This document shows positions 46,101 to 53,406 of a DNA stretch of 64,000 nucleotides, one piece after another. Each line of letters begins with the position of its first letter. Position 1 is the stretch's first letter. Source of the DNA: Pseudomonas crudilactis (GTDB taxonomy: Bacteria; Pseudomonadota; Gammaproteobacteria; Pseudomonadales; Pseudomonadaceae); contig NZ_WXVV01000026.1 of NCBI RefSeq assembly GCF_013433315.1, positions 1-64,000 of the forward strand, in the 5' to 3' direction. A program made the position numbers and the translations under genes. Below the pieces are notes generated by a model. That model was not told the origin of the DNA. It saw only the letters and a list, made by a program, of their open reading frames with translations, and made no database searches.

Positions 46101-46659
46101 AGCGATGTGTTTTTCGGGGTAATTGCGCGTGTCTGAGATCGAGTCTCTGTGCCGCATTCAAGAGTTTCTGCAGTTTGCCGCGATAGCCGTCCGCATCGAT
46201 CTCCTCGCCAACTGCTTCTTTCATTACAGGAGGCGCCGTCAGTGGACGTCGGCTGGCAACTTCGAATAGCAGCGACGGTAATAGATAACTGTCTGTACCC
46301 GCCGATTGCCGCATCTGCAGTTCGACATTGGCCGGGTTGAACTGTAACGAGTTGATGAAAGAGCGCTTCGGTGTGCGGAAAAAAGTGTTTCGACCGTTCA
46401 AGGACTGACCGTCGATCGTGGCGCCCAATATATCGAGGGAAACGCGGGTCACCGACAGCGAACCAATCTCGATCGGACCGAACAAGTCATCGACCATTTT
46501 CAGTTGAGCGGTCTTTGCAGGGTTTTTAGGCAGCGCTGAATTGTCCGACTGACTGTTCAAATCCAGAGTCGAAGTTGTTTTTTCATTGGTATGAATATCG
46601 ATGTCGTTAATGACGACGGTGTCATGGTGTATGACGGAGTCTTGAATCAATGTGGCCAT
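43126..46659 (-). CDS. Large toxin-like protein with TcdA/TcdB-like hydrophobic segment and RTX-like repeats
   Basis: An 1177-residue protein with no signal peptide. Residues ~150-380 are helical and hydrophobic, with a glycine/alanine-rich stretch (ILGLAALAGFSFAGPVGLLA) and then SQIYGAVRIVDDIDDYIELT. This resembles the pore-forming region of large clostridial-type and Mcf-like toxins; the match is from memory. Residues ~480-670 carry RTX-like Ca-binding motifs (GGSGNDTL, LTGGEKDDRF, TAGGGDDQIVL, HGNAGMDTYI). The C-terminal ~450 residues are beta-rich and unrecognised. Upstream AAGGA supports the start. It leads a same-strand series with five proline-rich paralogues. No type I secretion genes are visible. 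Confidence 0.75.
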   Translation of the reverse strand: MATLIQDSVIHHDTVVINDIDIHTNEKTTSTLDLNSQSDNSALPKNPAKTAQLKMVDDLFGPIEIGSLSVTRVSLDILGATIDGQSLNGRNTFFRTPKRSFINSLQFNPANVELQMRQSAGTDSYLLPSLLFEVASRRPLTAPPVMKEAVGEEIDADGYRGKLQKLLNAAQRLDLRHAQLPRKTHRWVNIAKSTTTLGSSLGIQGFGIYMGLRGIYDGIRTNNTDEIVINTTGLASELGSIAVDIAVTRSATQMLKAGHSAYTDFVKTRFAIRLSRSGGLVGGALTLPFDIYTAVRSFNAADNAKGKEAIDHYVSAGLSIASAGMTVILGLAALAGFSFAGPVGLLAGALLAVGSQIYGAVRIVDDIDDYIELTDEERWRTGWFSFVGKSPDKDVQDRYSIAKATVEHSRQLKRTARRLLDGTWEKKLEAVVNGAFEVELEPSRRLIRNWWTKQDNWETVDVPKIKGRDDTIDARDGVTSDTPGAELGTAAAHKGVIWFIGDGKDVIKGVKEKPNTVHYGAGKKDLTGGEKDDRFVFEAAGKLIETGADVPGYSKIRGGSGNDTLVLEGNYISRLPEGSGYDVDLQYGTLHVSVTDSEAEDGKKHTFHSLLESIENIETVPGATSTVNGTDGANIIRSQGRDTITAGGGDDQIVLSHTGASAHGNAGMDTYIIAHVPGDLAIFEDGEQASVIALNWRADQIESWAIKENSLVITSRFDFYEMPRNVVSVHDIYQQVDSRLTLKNNQLTFITKDDFHLVPDLPETIEHNKNIDVQAVISKVGRRQGPIILNADTHIIKDDRPLDLFIPKTHDLTTLYLAKKRNAVTRLFVDYSSAELSKVEARFGARISDANGDLVVGCDLSCHFADKSLLIKGYSTKRGGMDPMNLLKILRAMDTYLDHKVTLVFKDGVAANLRLTPETEAQPADAKFAVYAFTEWTTPISLPLQLLPGDYAYDLTQNEPYQLKANAGCAKLYAYALQPGLDTLEGQGSTYLVHLAANMHIRLCTPGALASSSLRLPFASTWDLDATELGKVDITLENNQLRIGTCVIHLPTYDSEDLIDQVRVITEKGIVHTVDLSFDWVYQDGLDARFFEEPDATAALPDEFASVADKVLKVRYIALADNEPGTLSYSLPMRRWILDSDKRRVIDYSQLQVFRYCTHQRPSLLTPAPPLIEVPAA

Positions 46660-46816
46660 TTGAACATCCTTGTTCAGGGCAATTTGTTGTACGGAATAGG
46701 CGCGATGTTATGAGCAAATCCTTGTTGCTGTACATCGATGGGGTATTGCGATGTATTACGATTGGGCGCTAGTCAGGCCGGGCAATTAATGCCGCTACGT
46801 CATACCGGGGATGAGA

Positions 46817-46850
46817 AACCACCCTGCATATTTAAATGCTCAGGGTGGTT
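46817..46850 (-). terminator. Hairpin downstream of the LysE-type gene
   Basis: AACCACCCTG (46817-46826) and CAGGGTGGTT (46841-46850) pair around an AT-rich loop. It separates the LysE gene from the toxin-like gene's promoter region. The T-tract is short, so strength is uncertain. Confidence 0.6.
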
Positions 46851-46887
46851 GTCATTGGCGGTTGTTCAATGCACGGGTTTATTTCAA

Positions 46888-47517
46888 TCAATGGCTGCTG
46901 AGCAAAGACGCGGCGCCTGCTCCACCAAACAACCCGGCGCTGATCCGGTTGAACCAACTTTGTCCCTTGCCGCTACGCAAGTAGCGCGCTGCGCCATGGG
47001 CGCCAAGGCCGTATGCCAGCTTGCACAGCAGATCCAGCACGGTCCAGGTAGCGATCATGACCAGTAACTGCGGCAGGAATGGTTGCTCGGCGTTGAGAAA
47101 TTGGGGCAGGAAGGCGGCGAAGAACAGGATGTCTTTCGGATTGCTCGCACCCAGCACGAAGGCGCGCCCGAACAGTGCGCGGAAGCGTGGCACGGCCGCT
47201 GTTTGCGGGACTTCGGCACCTGTCGATGGCTGGCGCGATTGCTGCCAGCTCTGCCAGGCGAGGTAGAACAAGTAAAGGGCGCCGACAATTTTAAGGGCGC
47301 TGAACAGCTGTTCCGATGCCAGCAGCAGCGCGCCCAGGCCCAGCGCCGAGGCACTGAGCAAACAGATCGATGCTGTTACCCCGCCAAGAAATGCCGGGTA
47401 AGAACGGCGCAAACCGTAATTCAGACTGTTGCTGATCATCAGCAGTGACAGTGGCCCGGGAATGAGGATCACCACCAATGCAGCGCCGCTGAACAGCAGC
47501 CAGGTTTCCAGACTCAT
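46888..47517 (-). CDS. LysE/RhtB-family amino acid exporter
   Basis: A 209-residue inner-membrane protein with about six helices. The N-terminal SLETWLLFSGAALVVILIPGPLSLLMISNSL carries the family's PGP motif (in shorter form ILIPGPLSLL). GRAFVLGASNPKDILFFAAF is the second conserved block. It exports an amino acid or derivative by proton exchange; substrate unknown. The ATG at 47517 follows AAGGAGG closely, so the long upstream frame is ignored. Confidence 0.92.
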   Translation of the reverse strand: MSLETWLLFSGAALVVILIPGPLSLLMISNSLNYGLRRSYPAFLGGVTASICLLSASALGLGALLLASEQLFSALKIVGALYLFYLAWQSWQQSRQPSTGAEVPQTAAVPRFRALFGRAFVLGASNPKDILFFAAFLPQFLNAEQPFLPQLLVMIATWTVLDLLCKLAYGLGAHGAARYLRSGKGQSWFNRISAGLFGGAGAASLLSSH

Positions 47518-47552
47518 CACTTTCCTCCTTTTTTGTTGGTATCGAGAATGTG

Positions 47553-47586
47553 CAAAAGCCCCACCCGCGAGGGTGAGGCCGTTTTG
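47553..47586 (-). terminator. Intrinsic terminator of the purine permease gene
   Basis: GCCCCACCC (47558-47566) pairs with GGGTGAGGC (47571-47579); on the minus strand the stem is followed by TTTT. It lies just behind the permease stop codon. Confidence 0.8.
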
Positions 47587-47606
47587 AAGCTTGAACCGCG
47601 CGCCGC

Positions 47607-48956
47607 TTACAAGAAGATGAACTTGGCGATGAAAATCGCGCAGAGCACCCACAGGCTGACGGAAATTTCCTTGTACTTGCCGGTACCGGCCTTCAACGCC
47701 ACATAGGTGATGAAGCCCAGCGCGATGCCGTCGGCGACCGAGAAGGTCAGTGGCATCATGATCGCGGTGACGATGGCCGGGATGGCGTCAGTGGCTTCGT
47801 CCCATTCGATGTGGGCCATGCCGCCCATCATCAGCATCGCCACGTAGATCAGTGCACCGGCGGTGGCGTAAGCGGGAATCATGCCGGCCAGCGGTGCGAA
47901 AAACATTGCCGCTATAAATAGCACACCTACGGTGACTGCGGTAAGACCAGTCCGACCACCAGCGGCTACGCCGGCAGCACTTTCTACGTAGCTGGTGACA
48001 GGTGGAACACCGACCACGGCGCCGAATACGCTGGACGCACTGTCGGCTTTCATCGCCCGGGAGAGGTTTTCGATACGGCCGTCAGCGTTGACCAGATTGG
48101 CGCGCTGGGCGACGCCCATCAGGGTGCCGGCGGTGTCGAACATGTGCACAAAGAGGAAGGCCAGGACCACGCTGATCATGCTGACGTTGAACACGCCGGC
48201 AACATTCATGGCCATGAACGTCGGGGCCAGGCTCGGCGGAGTCGACATGATCCCTTCGTAATGCACGATACCCAGGCCCCAACCGGCCAGGGTTACGGTG
48301 ATGATGCTGATGAGGATCGCACCGAACACTTTGTGATAGCTGAGGATCGCGATCATCAGAAAGCAGATGGCCGCGAGCAGCGGACCAGGTTCACGCAGGG
48401 AGCCGAGTTTGATCAGGGTCGCCGGACTATCGACGACGATACCGGCGGTTTTCAGACCGATCAGGCCAAGGAACAGACCGACACCGGCACCCATCGCAAA
48501 GCGCAGGCTGACCGGAATGCTGTTGAGCAGCCACTCACGAATCCGCGAGAAAGTCAGGATCATGAACAGCACACCGGAGACGAATACCGCACCCAACGCA
48601 GTTTCCCAGTTGTAGCCCATGGTACCGACCACGGTGTAAGTGAAGAACGCGTTGAGGCCCATGCCCGGCGCCAGTCCCACCGGCCAGTTGGCGTACAGGC
48701 CCATCAACAGGCAGCCCAGTGCAGCGGCGATACAGGTGGCGACGAAGGCTGCACCGTGGTCAATCCCGGCATCGGCCATGATGTTCGGGTTGACGAAGAT
48801 GATGTAAGCCATGGTGATGAAGGTTGTCAGACCGGCAATCAACTCGGTCTTCACCGTGGTGCCATGCAAGCTGAGTTTAAACAGACGTTCCAGCAGGCCA
48901 CTGCGTAATGGTGGCGAGAGGTCCAGCGTCGATGCTTCGGATTTGCGGCTTTCCAC
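47607..48956 (-). CDS. NCS2 purine permease, AzgA/GhxP type (hypoxanthine/guanine/adenine)
   Basis: A 449-residue inner-membrane symporter with about 13 helices. The AzgA-like signatures are GLTTFITMAYIIFVNPNIMA, GLAPGMGLNAFFTYTVV, FDTAGTLMGVAQRA and VGVPPVTSYVESAAGVAAGG. It should import hypoxanthine/guanine or adenine with protons. Upstream is a TTGTGTACAA site identical to one in the urate-catabolism promoter region, linking its control to purine use. Confidence 0.93.
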   Translation of the reverse strand: MESRKSEASTLDLSPPLRSGLLERLFKLSLHGTTVKTELIAGLTTFITMAYIIFVNPNIMADAGIDHGAAFVATCIAAALGCLLMGLYANWPVGLAPGMGLNAFFTYTVVGTMGYNWETALGAVFVSGVLFMILTFSRIREWLLNSIPVSLRFAMGAGVGLFLGLIGLKTAGIVVDSPATLIKLGSLREPGPLLAAICFLMIAILSYHKVFGAILISIITVTLAGWGLGIVHYEGIMSTPPSLAPTFMAMNVAGVFNVSMISVVLAFLFVHMFDTAGTLMGVAQRANLVNADGRIENLSRAMKADSASSVFGAVVGVPPVTSYVESAAGVAAGGRTGLTAVTVGVLFIAAMFFAPLAGMIPAYATAGALIYVAMLMMGGMAHIEWDEATDAIPAIVTAIMMPLTFSVADGIALGFITYVALKAGTGKYKEISVSLWVLCAIFIAKFIFL

Positions 48957-49086
48957 AGCGAGTACTCCTCAAGAGTTTTATTGTTATTTCCAGGGCCGGA
49001 CCCATGAGGGGTGGCAGCGACCCTTTGAGGCATACGCGAATTTGTTGACCATGCGGTCAGGAACTCGCACGCTGTGGATTATGCTT

Positions 49087-49096
49087 TTGTGTACAA
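49087..49096. promoter_or_regulatory. TTGTGTACAA operator candidate upstream of purine permease
   Basis: Identical to 32553-32562 and one base from the perfect palindrome at 32347. It lies 131 bases upstream of the permease start, in an AT-rich stretch (49075-49130) typical of a promoter. A related TTGTTTACGAA follows at about 49121. Confidence 0.55.
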
Positions 49097-49167
49097 ATAA
49101 AGCAAATATTGTTTTTGGTTTTGTTTACGAAAGTTCCGTCGATAGGGATATATCGCCTATGCGGGTC

Positions 49168-49236
49168 TCTTCGCGAGCAAGCTCGCTCCCACAGGGAAAT
49201 GCTCTTTAATCTGGGAGCGAGCTTGCTCGCGAAGAG
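49168..49236. repeat. REPIN with short spacer
   Basis: Two inverted REP arms around an ~18-base spacer lie immediately downstream of the MarR-type gene. Confidence 0.8.
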
Positions 49237-49246
49237 GGCGCACCTG

Positions 49247-49693
49247 TCAGTCGAGATGTGTCTGACTGTTCCCCAACGCCAGATTCACCGCCAACCAGCC
49301 ATTCACCGCCGCCTCGCCAGCCTCGGCAAAAACCCGCTCCAGCAACTTCACCTGCTCACGCCGCAAGGCCTGTTCAAATTTCGCCCCCTCGGCCGTCAAC
49401 TCCAGCAGCCGCTTACGCTTGTCGGCCTCGGACGCCACGCTGTCCACCAGATGCATCTCCTGCAACTGCCGCAACGGCATGTTCAACGCCTGTTTGCTCA
49501 CGCCGAGTAATCCCAGCAATTCCTTCACGCTCAAATTCGGATACCTCGCGATGAAAAACACAATCCGCTGATGCACCCGCGACAGGCCACGCCGTTCGAG
49601 CATTTCATCAGCCTTGGCGGTGAAAGCCTGATAACCGAAGAAAAACGCTTCCATCGCCTGTTGTTGGCTTGCAGGGTTTTTAAGGTCAAGCAT
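49247..49693 (-). CDS. MarR-family transcriptional regulator
   Basis: A 148-residue winged-helix regulator. The DNA-binding part spans about residues 40-105: HQRIVFFIARYPNLSVKELL, SKQALNMPLRQLQEMHLV, and the wing SEADKRKRLLELT. The start is taken at ATG 49693 (MLDLKNPASQQ); a TTG six codons upstream is an alternative. It diverges from the aminotransferase gene with an ~80-base promoter region, so it probably controls that gene. Confidence 0.9.
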   Translation of the reverse strand: MLDLKNPASQQQAMEAFFFGYQAFTAKADEMLERRGLSRVHQRIVFFIARYPNLSVKELLGLLGVSKQALNMPLRQLQEMHLVDSVASEADKRKRLLELTAEGAKFEQALRREQVKLLERVFAEAGEAAVNGWLAVNLALGNSQTHLD

Positions 49694-49775
49694 GTTGACG
49701 TACTCGCTCAAGCTGTCGTAATTTCAGTCAACCAGTTTGACTCATTTTTCGCACCCCTTGCTACCGGTGACCGCC

Positions 49776-50942
49776 ATGGCTTTTTCCGAACGTGTCTCGC
49801 GCCTTAAAAGTTCTTTGATCCGTGAAATCCTTGCCGCTGCCCAGCGCCCGGAGGTGATGTCGTTCGCTGGCGGCTTGCCCGCCGAAGCCATGCTGCCGAA
49901 AGTCGAATGGGCTGAAATGCCGCTGTCGCTTGGACAGTACGGCATGAGCGAAGGCGAGCCGGCATTGCGCGAAGCGTTGGCAGCGGAGGCGAGGGCGCTT
50001 GGCCTGGAGTGCACGGCAAGTCAGGTATTGGTGGTCAGCGGCTCCCAGCAAACCCTCGATCTGGCTGCCAAGCTGTACATCGACAAAGGCACGGAAATTT
50101 TGCTGGAGGCGCCGACCTATCTCGCCGCGCTGCAAATATTCCAACTGTTCGGCGCCGATTGCCTGACCGTGGCACAGGAGTCCGACGGCCCGAACCTGGC
50201 GCAACTGCGCGAGCGTCTGGAGCAGCATCGTCCGGCTTTCATCTACTTGATCCCGACCTTTCAGAATCCGTCCGCCGTGCGCTACAGCGAAGCCAAGCGC
50301 GCCGCCGTTGCGGCATTGCTCGATGAATTCGGCGTCACGCTGATCGAAGACGAGCCCTACCGTGAATTGACTTTCGATGGCGGCAGCGCCAAACCGATTG
50401 CCGGACGCCTGCAGAAATCCAGCTGGATCTACACCGGCACCGTGTCGAAAACCTTGCTGCCGGGATTGCGTGTCGGCTACCTGATTGCCAGTCCCGATCT
50501 GTTTCCGCACTTGCTCAAACTCAAGCAATCGGCGGATCTGCACACTAATCGCATCGGCCAATGGCAGGCGTTGCAGTGGATTGGTACTGAAAAGTATCAG
50601 CAGCATTTGAGTGAGTTGCGCGGCTTCTATCGGCAGCGGCGCGACGCTTTTCAAACAGCATTGGAAAGGCATTTTGCCGATCTGGCCGAGTGGAACATGC
50701 CACAGGGTGGGCTGTTTTTCTGGCTGACGTTGAAGCAACCGCTGGATACGCGAACGTTGCTTAACGAGGCGTTGGCCAATGATGTGGCGTTTATGCCGGG
50801 GGAGCCGTTCTTTCCGGATCCGGATAAGCATCACGGGCATTTGCGCCTGAATTTCAGCCATATCGATCCGGCGAGGCTGGATGAAGGGTTGAAGCGACTG
50901 GCGGCGGTGGTGCGCCAGGCGCAGCTGGATAAAGCGGCCTGA
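49776..50942 (+). CDS. PLP-dependent class I/II aminotransferase (2-aminoadipate/aromatic type)
   Basis: A 388-residue fold-type I aminotransferase. Motifs: FAGGLPAEAMLP, VVSGSQQTLDLAAKL, YLIPTFQNPSA (PLP-binding Asn), LIEDEPYREL (Asp) and GTVSKTLLPGLRVGY with the Schiff-base lysine. It resembles the LysN/2-aminoadipate and KAT-type branch related to MocR proteins but lacks a HTH domain. ATG 49776 (MAFSERVSRL) is preferred over an upstream TTG. Substrate uncertain. Confidence 0.9.
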   Translation: MAFSERVSRLKSSLIREILAAAQRPEVMSFAGGLPAEAMLPKVEWAEMPLSLGQYGMSEGEPALREALAAEARALGLECTASQVLVVSGSQQTLDLAAKLYIDKGTEILLEAPTYLAALQIFQLFGADCLTVAQESDGPNLAQLRERLEQHRPAFIYLIPTFQNPSAVRYSEAKRAAVAALLDEFGVTLIEDEPYRELTFDGGSAKPIAGRLQKSSWIYTGTVSKTLLPGLRVGYLIASPDLFPHLLKLKQSADLHTNRIGQWQALQWIGTEKYQQHLSELRGFYRQRRDAFQTALERHFADLAEWNMPQGGLFFWLTLKQPLDTRTLLNEALANDVAFMPGEPFFPDPDKHHGHLRLNFSHIDPARLDEGLKRLAAVVRQAQLDKAA

Positions 50943-50947
50943 AAACA

Positions 50948-50977
50948 AATAAACCGGCTCGAGGGCCGGTTTATTTT
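50948..50977 (+). terminator. Intrinsic terminator of the aminotransferase gene
   Basis: AATAAACCGGC and its complement (GCCGGTTTATT, with one slipped base) form a stem followed by a T-tract on the plus strand. Confidence 0.85.
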
Positions 50978-51006
50978 TGACTGGGATTTTTGGTGCCTGG
51001 AATGGC

Positions 51007-51076
51007 CTCATCGCGAGCAGGCTCACTCCTACAAGGGAACGCATTCCAAGTGTAGGAGTGAGCCTGCTCGCGAAGG
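51007..51076. repeat. REPIN with short spacer
   Basis: Two inverted arms of the GTAGGAGTGAGCCTGCTCG subtype, separated by about 20 bases, between the convergent aminotransferase and glutaredoxin-like genes. Confidence 0.8.
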
Positions 51077-51101
51077 GGCCATCAGCCCCAATACAGAAAC
51101 A

Positions 51102-51473
51102 TCAGACCGCAGCAAACCGCTTATCCAGATAATCAATAATCACCTTGGACTCATACATCCAGGTTGTCTGGCCATTCTCTTCAATGCGCAGGCAAGGCAC
51201 CTTGATTCGGCCACCCTGTTCCAGCAGGGCCTGACGATCCTGCTCGTTGTTCTTCGCATCCTTCAGCGCCACCGGCACATTCAAACGACGCAGAGTACGG
51301 CGAGTTTTCACGCAGAACGGGCAAGCATGGAACTGATACAGGGTCAGGCCTTGCGCGGCGGCATTGACCTGGGCCTGAGTTTCGGCAGGGCGCTGTTTCT
51401 TGCCCGGACGGGTGATGAAGTCGATGAAGATAACCAGTTGGCCGAGGCCGACACGAAGCGCTTTGACGAACAC
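51102..51473 (-). CDS. Glutaredoxin-like / GST N-terminal domain protein
   Basis: A 123-residue protein with an N-terminal hydrophobic helix (LGQLVIFIDFI) that may anchor it to the membrane, then a thioredoxin fold (about residues 42-120) carrying the redox motif HACPFCVKTRR, the cis-proline loop GRIKVPCLRI and YESKVIIDYLDKRF. It likely reduces disulphides or glutathionylated proteins. Downstream of folE on the same strand but separated by a terminator. Confidence 0.88.
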   Translation of the reverse strand: MFVKALRVGLGQLVIFIDFITRPGKKQRPAETQAQVNAAAQGLTLYQFHACPFCVKTRRTLRRLNVPVALKDAKNNEQDRQALLEQGGRIKVPCLRIEENGQTTWMYESKVIIDYLDKRFAAV

Positions 51474-51532
51474 GTTGAAGCCTCACGGTGCAGATTGAGA
51501 AAGGCGCGCAGCTTACCCGATTTTTCACGGAC

Positions 51533-51565
51533 GAAAAAAAACCGGCGATGAATGCCGGTTTTCTT
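51533..51565 (-). terminator. Intrinsic terminator of folE
   Basis: AAACCGGC and GCCGGTTT form a stem with a 7-base loop; T-runs flank it on both strands, with seven T on the minus strand after folE. Confidence 0.85.
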
Positions 51566-51576
51566 CGTGCTGCAAA

Positions 51577-52137
51577 TTACTTGATGAGGCTGAGAAACTC
51601 GCTGCGGGTCGCTGCGTTTTCACGGAACTCACCGAGCATCACCGAGGTGATCATCGACGAATTCTGTTTCTCGACACCGCGCATCATCATGCACATGTGC
51701 TTGGCCTCGATCACCACGGCAACGCCCAGCGCGCCGGTGACTTGTTGCACAGCATCGGCGATCTGACGGCTGAGGTTTTCCTGAATCTGCAGGCGGCGGG
51801 CGTACATATCAACGATCCGCGCGACCTTCGACAGGCCCAGCACTTTGCCGCTCGGGATGTACGCAACGTGCGCCTTGCCGATGAACGGCAGCAGGTGGTG
51901 CTCGCACAACGAGTACAACTCGATGTCCTTGACCAGCACCATTTCGCTGTTGTCGGAGCTGAACAGGGCACCGTTGGTGACCTCTTCGAGCGTCTGTTCA
52001 TAACCGCGGCAGAGGTACTGCATGGCTTTGGCGGCACGCTTTGGCGTGTCGAGCAGGCCCTCGCGGGACACGTCCTCGCCCAATTGGCCGAGAATCGCGG
52101 TGTAGTTCTGTTCCAGTGTCACAGGGGCTGATTCCAT
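51577..52137 (-). CDS. folE: GTP cyclohydrolase I
   Basis: A 186-residue enzyme converting GTP to 7,8-dihydroneopterin triphosphate, the first step of folate/pterin synthesis. Motifs: DTPKRAAKAMQYLCRGY, VKDIELYSLCEHHLLPF (zinc Cys and His), GKVLGLSKVARIVDMYARRLQIQE (in parts: GLSKVARIVD, ARRLQIQE) and EAKHMCMMMRGV with the second zinc cysteine. Start MESAPVTLEQ at 52137 matches the family; upstream codons belong to inserted integrase sequence. Its native promoter region has been displaced by that insertion. Confidence 0.96.
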   Translation of the reverse strand: MESAPVTLEQNYTAILGQLGEDVSREGLLDTPKRAAKAMQYLCRGYEQTLEEVTNGALFSSDNSEMVLVKDIELYSLCEHHLLPFIGKAHVAYIPSGKVLGLSKVARIVDMYARRLQIQENLSRQIADAVQQVTGALGVAVVIEAKHMCMMMRGVEKQNSSMITSVMLGEFRENAATRSEFLSLIK

Positions 52138-52144
52138 AAGGGTT

Positions 52145-52378
52145 TCAGAGGGGTACTGTTTCTGTCTGTACCAATTTTGTACCAATCAAGCTGTTTTCGA
52201 GCTTACCGAGTTCACCCCAGTCAGTGCTGGAATTGATCCATCGGGCGTAAGTCGATAGCAACATCTGAACGCTATGACCGAGCTGAGTGGCAATAAACGC
52301 AGGGTTCATACCCGCCATGAGGCACATGGTAGCGTATGTGTGTCGGCAGTTGTATTGCCGGCGGGCGCGAATCCCCAA
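52145..52378 (-). pseudogene. Tyrosine integrase, C-terminal remnant
   Basis: About 77 residues of the catalytic end of a phage/island integrase: RRQYNCRHTYATMCLMAG (Arg-His), QLGHSVQMLLSTYARWI (box-II His and the nucleophile Tyr). An in-frame TGA lies nine codons upstream of residue 1 and the rest of the gene is missing. It stops 7 bases short of the folE start, so the remnant directly abuts folE. It marks a decayed mobile-element insertion. Confidence 0.8.
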
Positions 52379-52643
52379 TTCGGTCAGTGCAGCCTGAAAC
52401 GCTCACCGACACCCAGAGCGCCAGACCCGATCTCTCACTTCAGCGATTTTATCGAGTAAAATCGCGGGCCGCAGGTCACCTTTACCGTGTAAAGAACGCG
52501 CAGAGCGGCTGCGTGTCGAGGCTGAGCCTTGGCATTTGGAAGGCAACAAACGTTGAGTGAAAGGTTCACTTGAAACGACGGCCCGAAAGGGCCTTTTGCA
52601 TTACCTGGATGCGATTTTCGCGCCTGTTAGCCAAAGGAAAATC
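52379..52643. other. Gene-free stretch between integrase remnant and 206-aa gene
   Basis: No convincing coding frame. It has a small AGTGAA/TTCACT hairpin near 52556 and the plus-strand terminator at 52578. Probably a leftover of the mobile element plus the promoter of the downstream gene; a short plus-strand transcript ending at the terminator is possible. Confidence 0.5.
52578..52598 (+). terminator. Orphan intrinsic terminator
   Basis: GGCCC-GAAA-GGGCC followed by TTTT. No plus-strand gene precedes it, so it either ended a deleted gene or ends a small RNA. Confidence 0.75.
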
Positions 52644-53264
52644 ATGAAAAGTACAATCAATGATATGGCGTTTACCGAGCGTCGCCGCGTGCCTGTGAGG
52701 GCTTTATTGGGCGGTGTTTTATTCTTGATCATGGCCATCCAGGGATTCCGTATGGAGTCCAATGGAATCGCTGCGCTGCTGCTAGTGTGTTCGTTATGGT
52801 ACTTGGGCATGGCGTGGCTGAATCGCAAGGCGGGTTCGCAAACCTTGATGATCCTCAAGGACAAGGGCATCTGGTTTTTCAACGCTGATGGGTTAGTCCC
52901 TTACACATCGATTGAAGCCACAGAGGTCGAATCGTACAGCGGGATCGCTCAGATGCAACTCAATACGGTACTTCATATCATTGCCGAAAGGGCTGACACC
53001 CTGCCGAACTTCAACGACAGCCGGTGGAAGATCTTTTTCAAGATGCCAAGTGCGCGCAAGGGTAAAGGCTTTCGTAAGCATCTTGTAGTGTTCAACTATG
53101 GTGGTCTGCGCGACGAAGACGGCAAAAACGTCGACTATGAAAACCTTGAAGAAGAACTTGCGTACCGTATCGAAAAGGCTCACCAAGAGGAACATGAGCA
53201 GAGCAATTCGGTTTATGTGCCCTCATCGTCAGCAAACGATGCGCTGTCGCCTGTCACTCATTGA
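52644..53264 (+). CDS. Uncharacterised membrane-anchored protein (206 aa)
   Basis: Two N-terminal membrane helices (about residues 18-36 and 41-58) are followed by a soluble, PH-like domain (SQTLMILKDKGIWFFNADGL, VPYTSIEATEVESYSG, ILHIIAERADTLPNF). A charged, probably flexible tail ends it. Ribosome site AAAGGAAA precedes the ATG. It is AT-richer than its core neighbours and sits beside the integrase remnant, inside what is otherwise the conserved folE-smr interval, so it is probably acquired cargo. I recognise no family with confidence. Confidence 0.8.
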   Translation: MKSTINDMAFTERRRVPVRALLGGVLFLIMAIQGFRMESNGIAALLLVCSLWYLGMAWLNRKAGSQTLMILKDKGIWFFNADGLVPYTSIEATEVESYSGIAQMQLNTVLHIIAERADTLPNFNDSRWKIFFKMPSARKGKGFRKHLVVFNYGGLRDEDGKNVDYENLEEELAYRIEKAHQEEHEQSNSVYVPSSSANDALSPVTH

Positions 53265-53360
53265 ATCCCGCTTATCGCGAAGGGCGCTGGCAGTGGGTGC
53301 AAAGCCGACTGCCGAAAGCTGCCGTTCAGCACCGCCATTCGAACAGCTTCAGCAAAGTGA

Positions 53361-53393
53361 AAGCCCTGCATCGTGACTAACGATGCGGGGCTT
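53361..53393 (-). terminator. Intrinsic terminator of the smr gene
   Basis: GCCCTGCATCGT and ACGATGCGGGGC pair (one mismatch) around a short loop, followed by TTTC on the minus strand. Confidence 0.75.
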
Positions 53394-53406
53394 CAGATGG
53401 GGCGGA

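Noticed and set aside
52379..52643. Known small RNA or tRNA attachment site next to the integrase remnant
   Set aside because: No tRNA cloverleaf or recognisable sRNA could be read; only the orphan terminator is supported.
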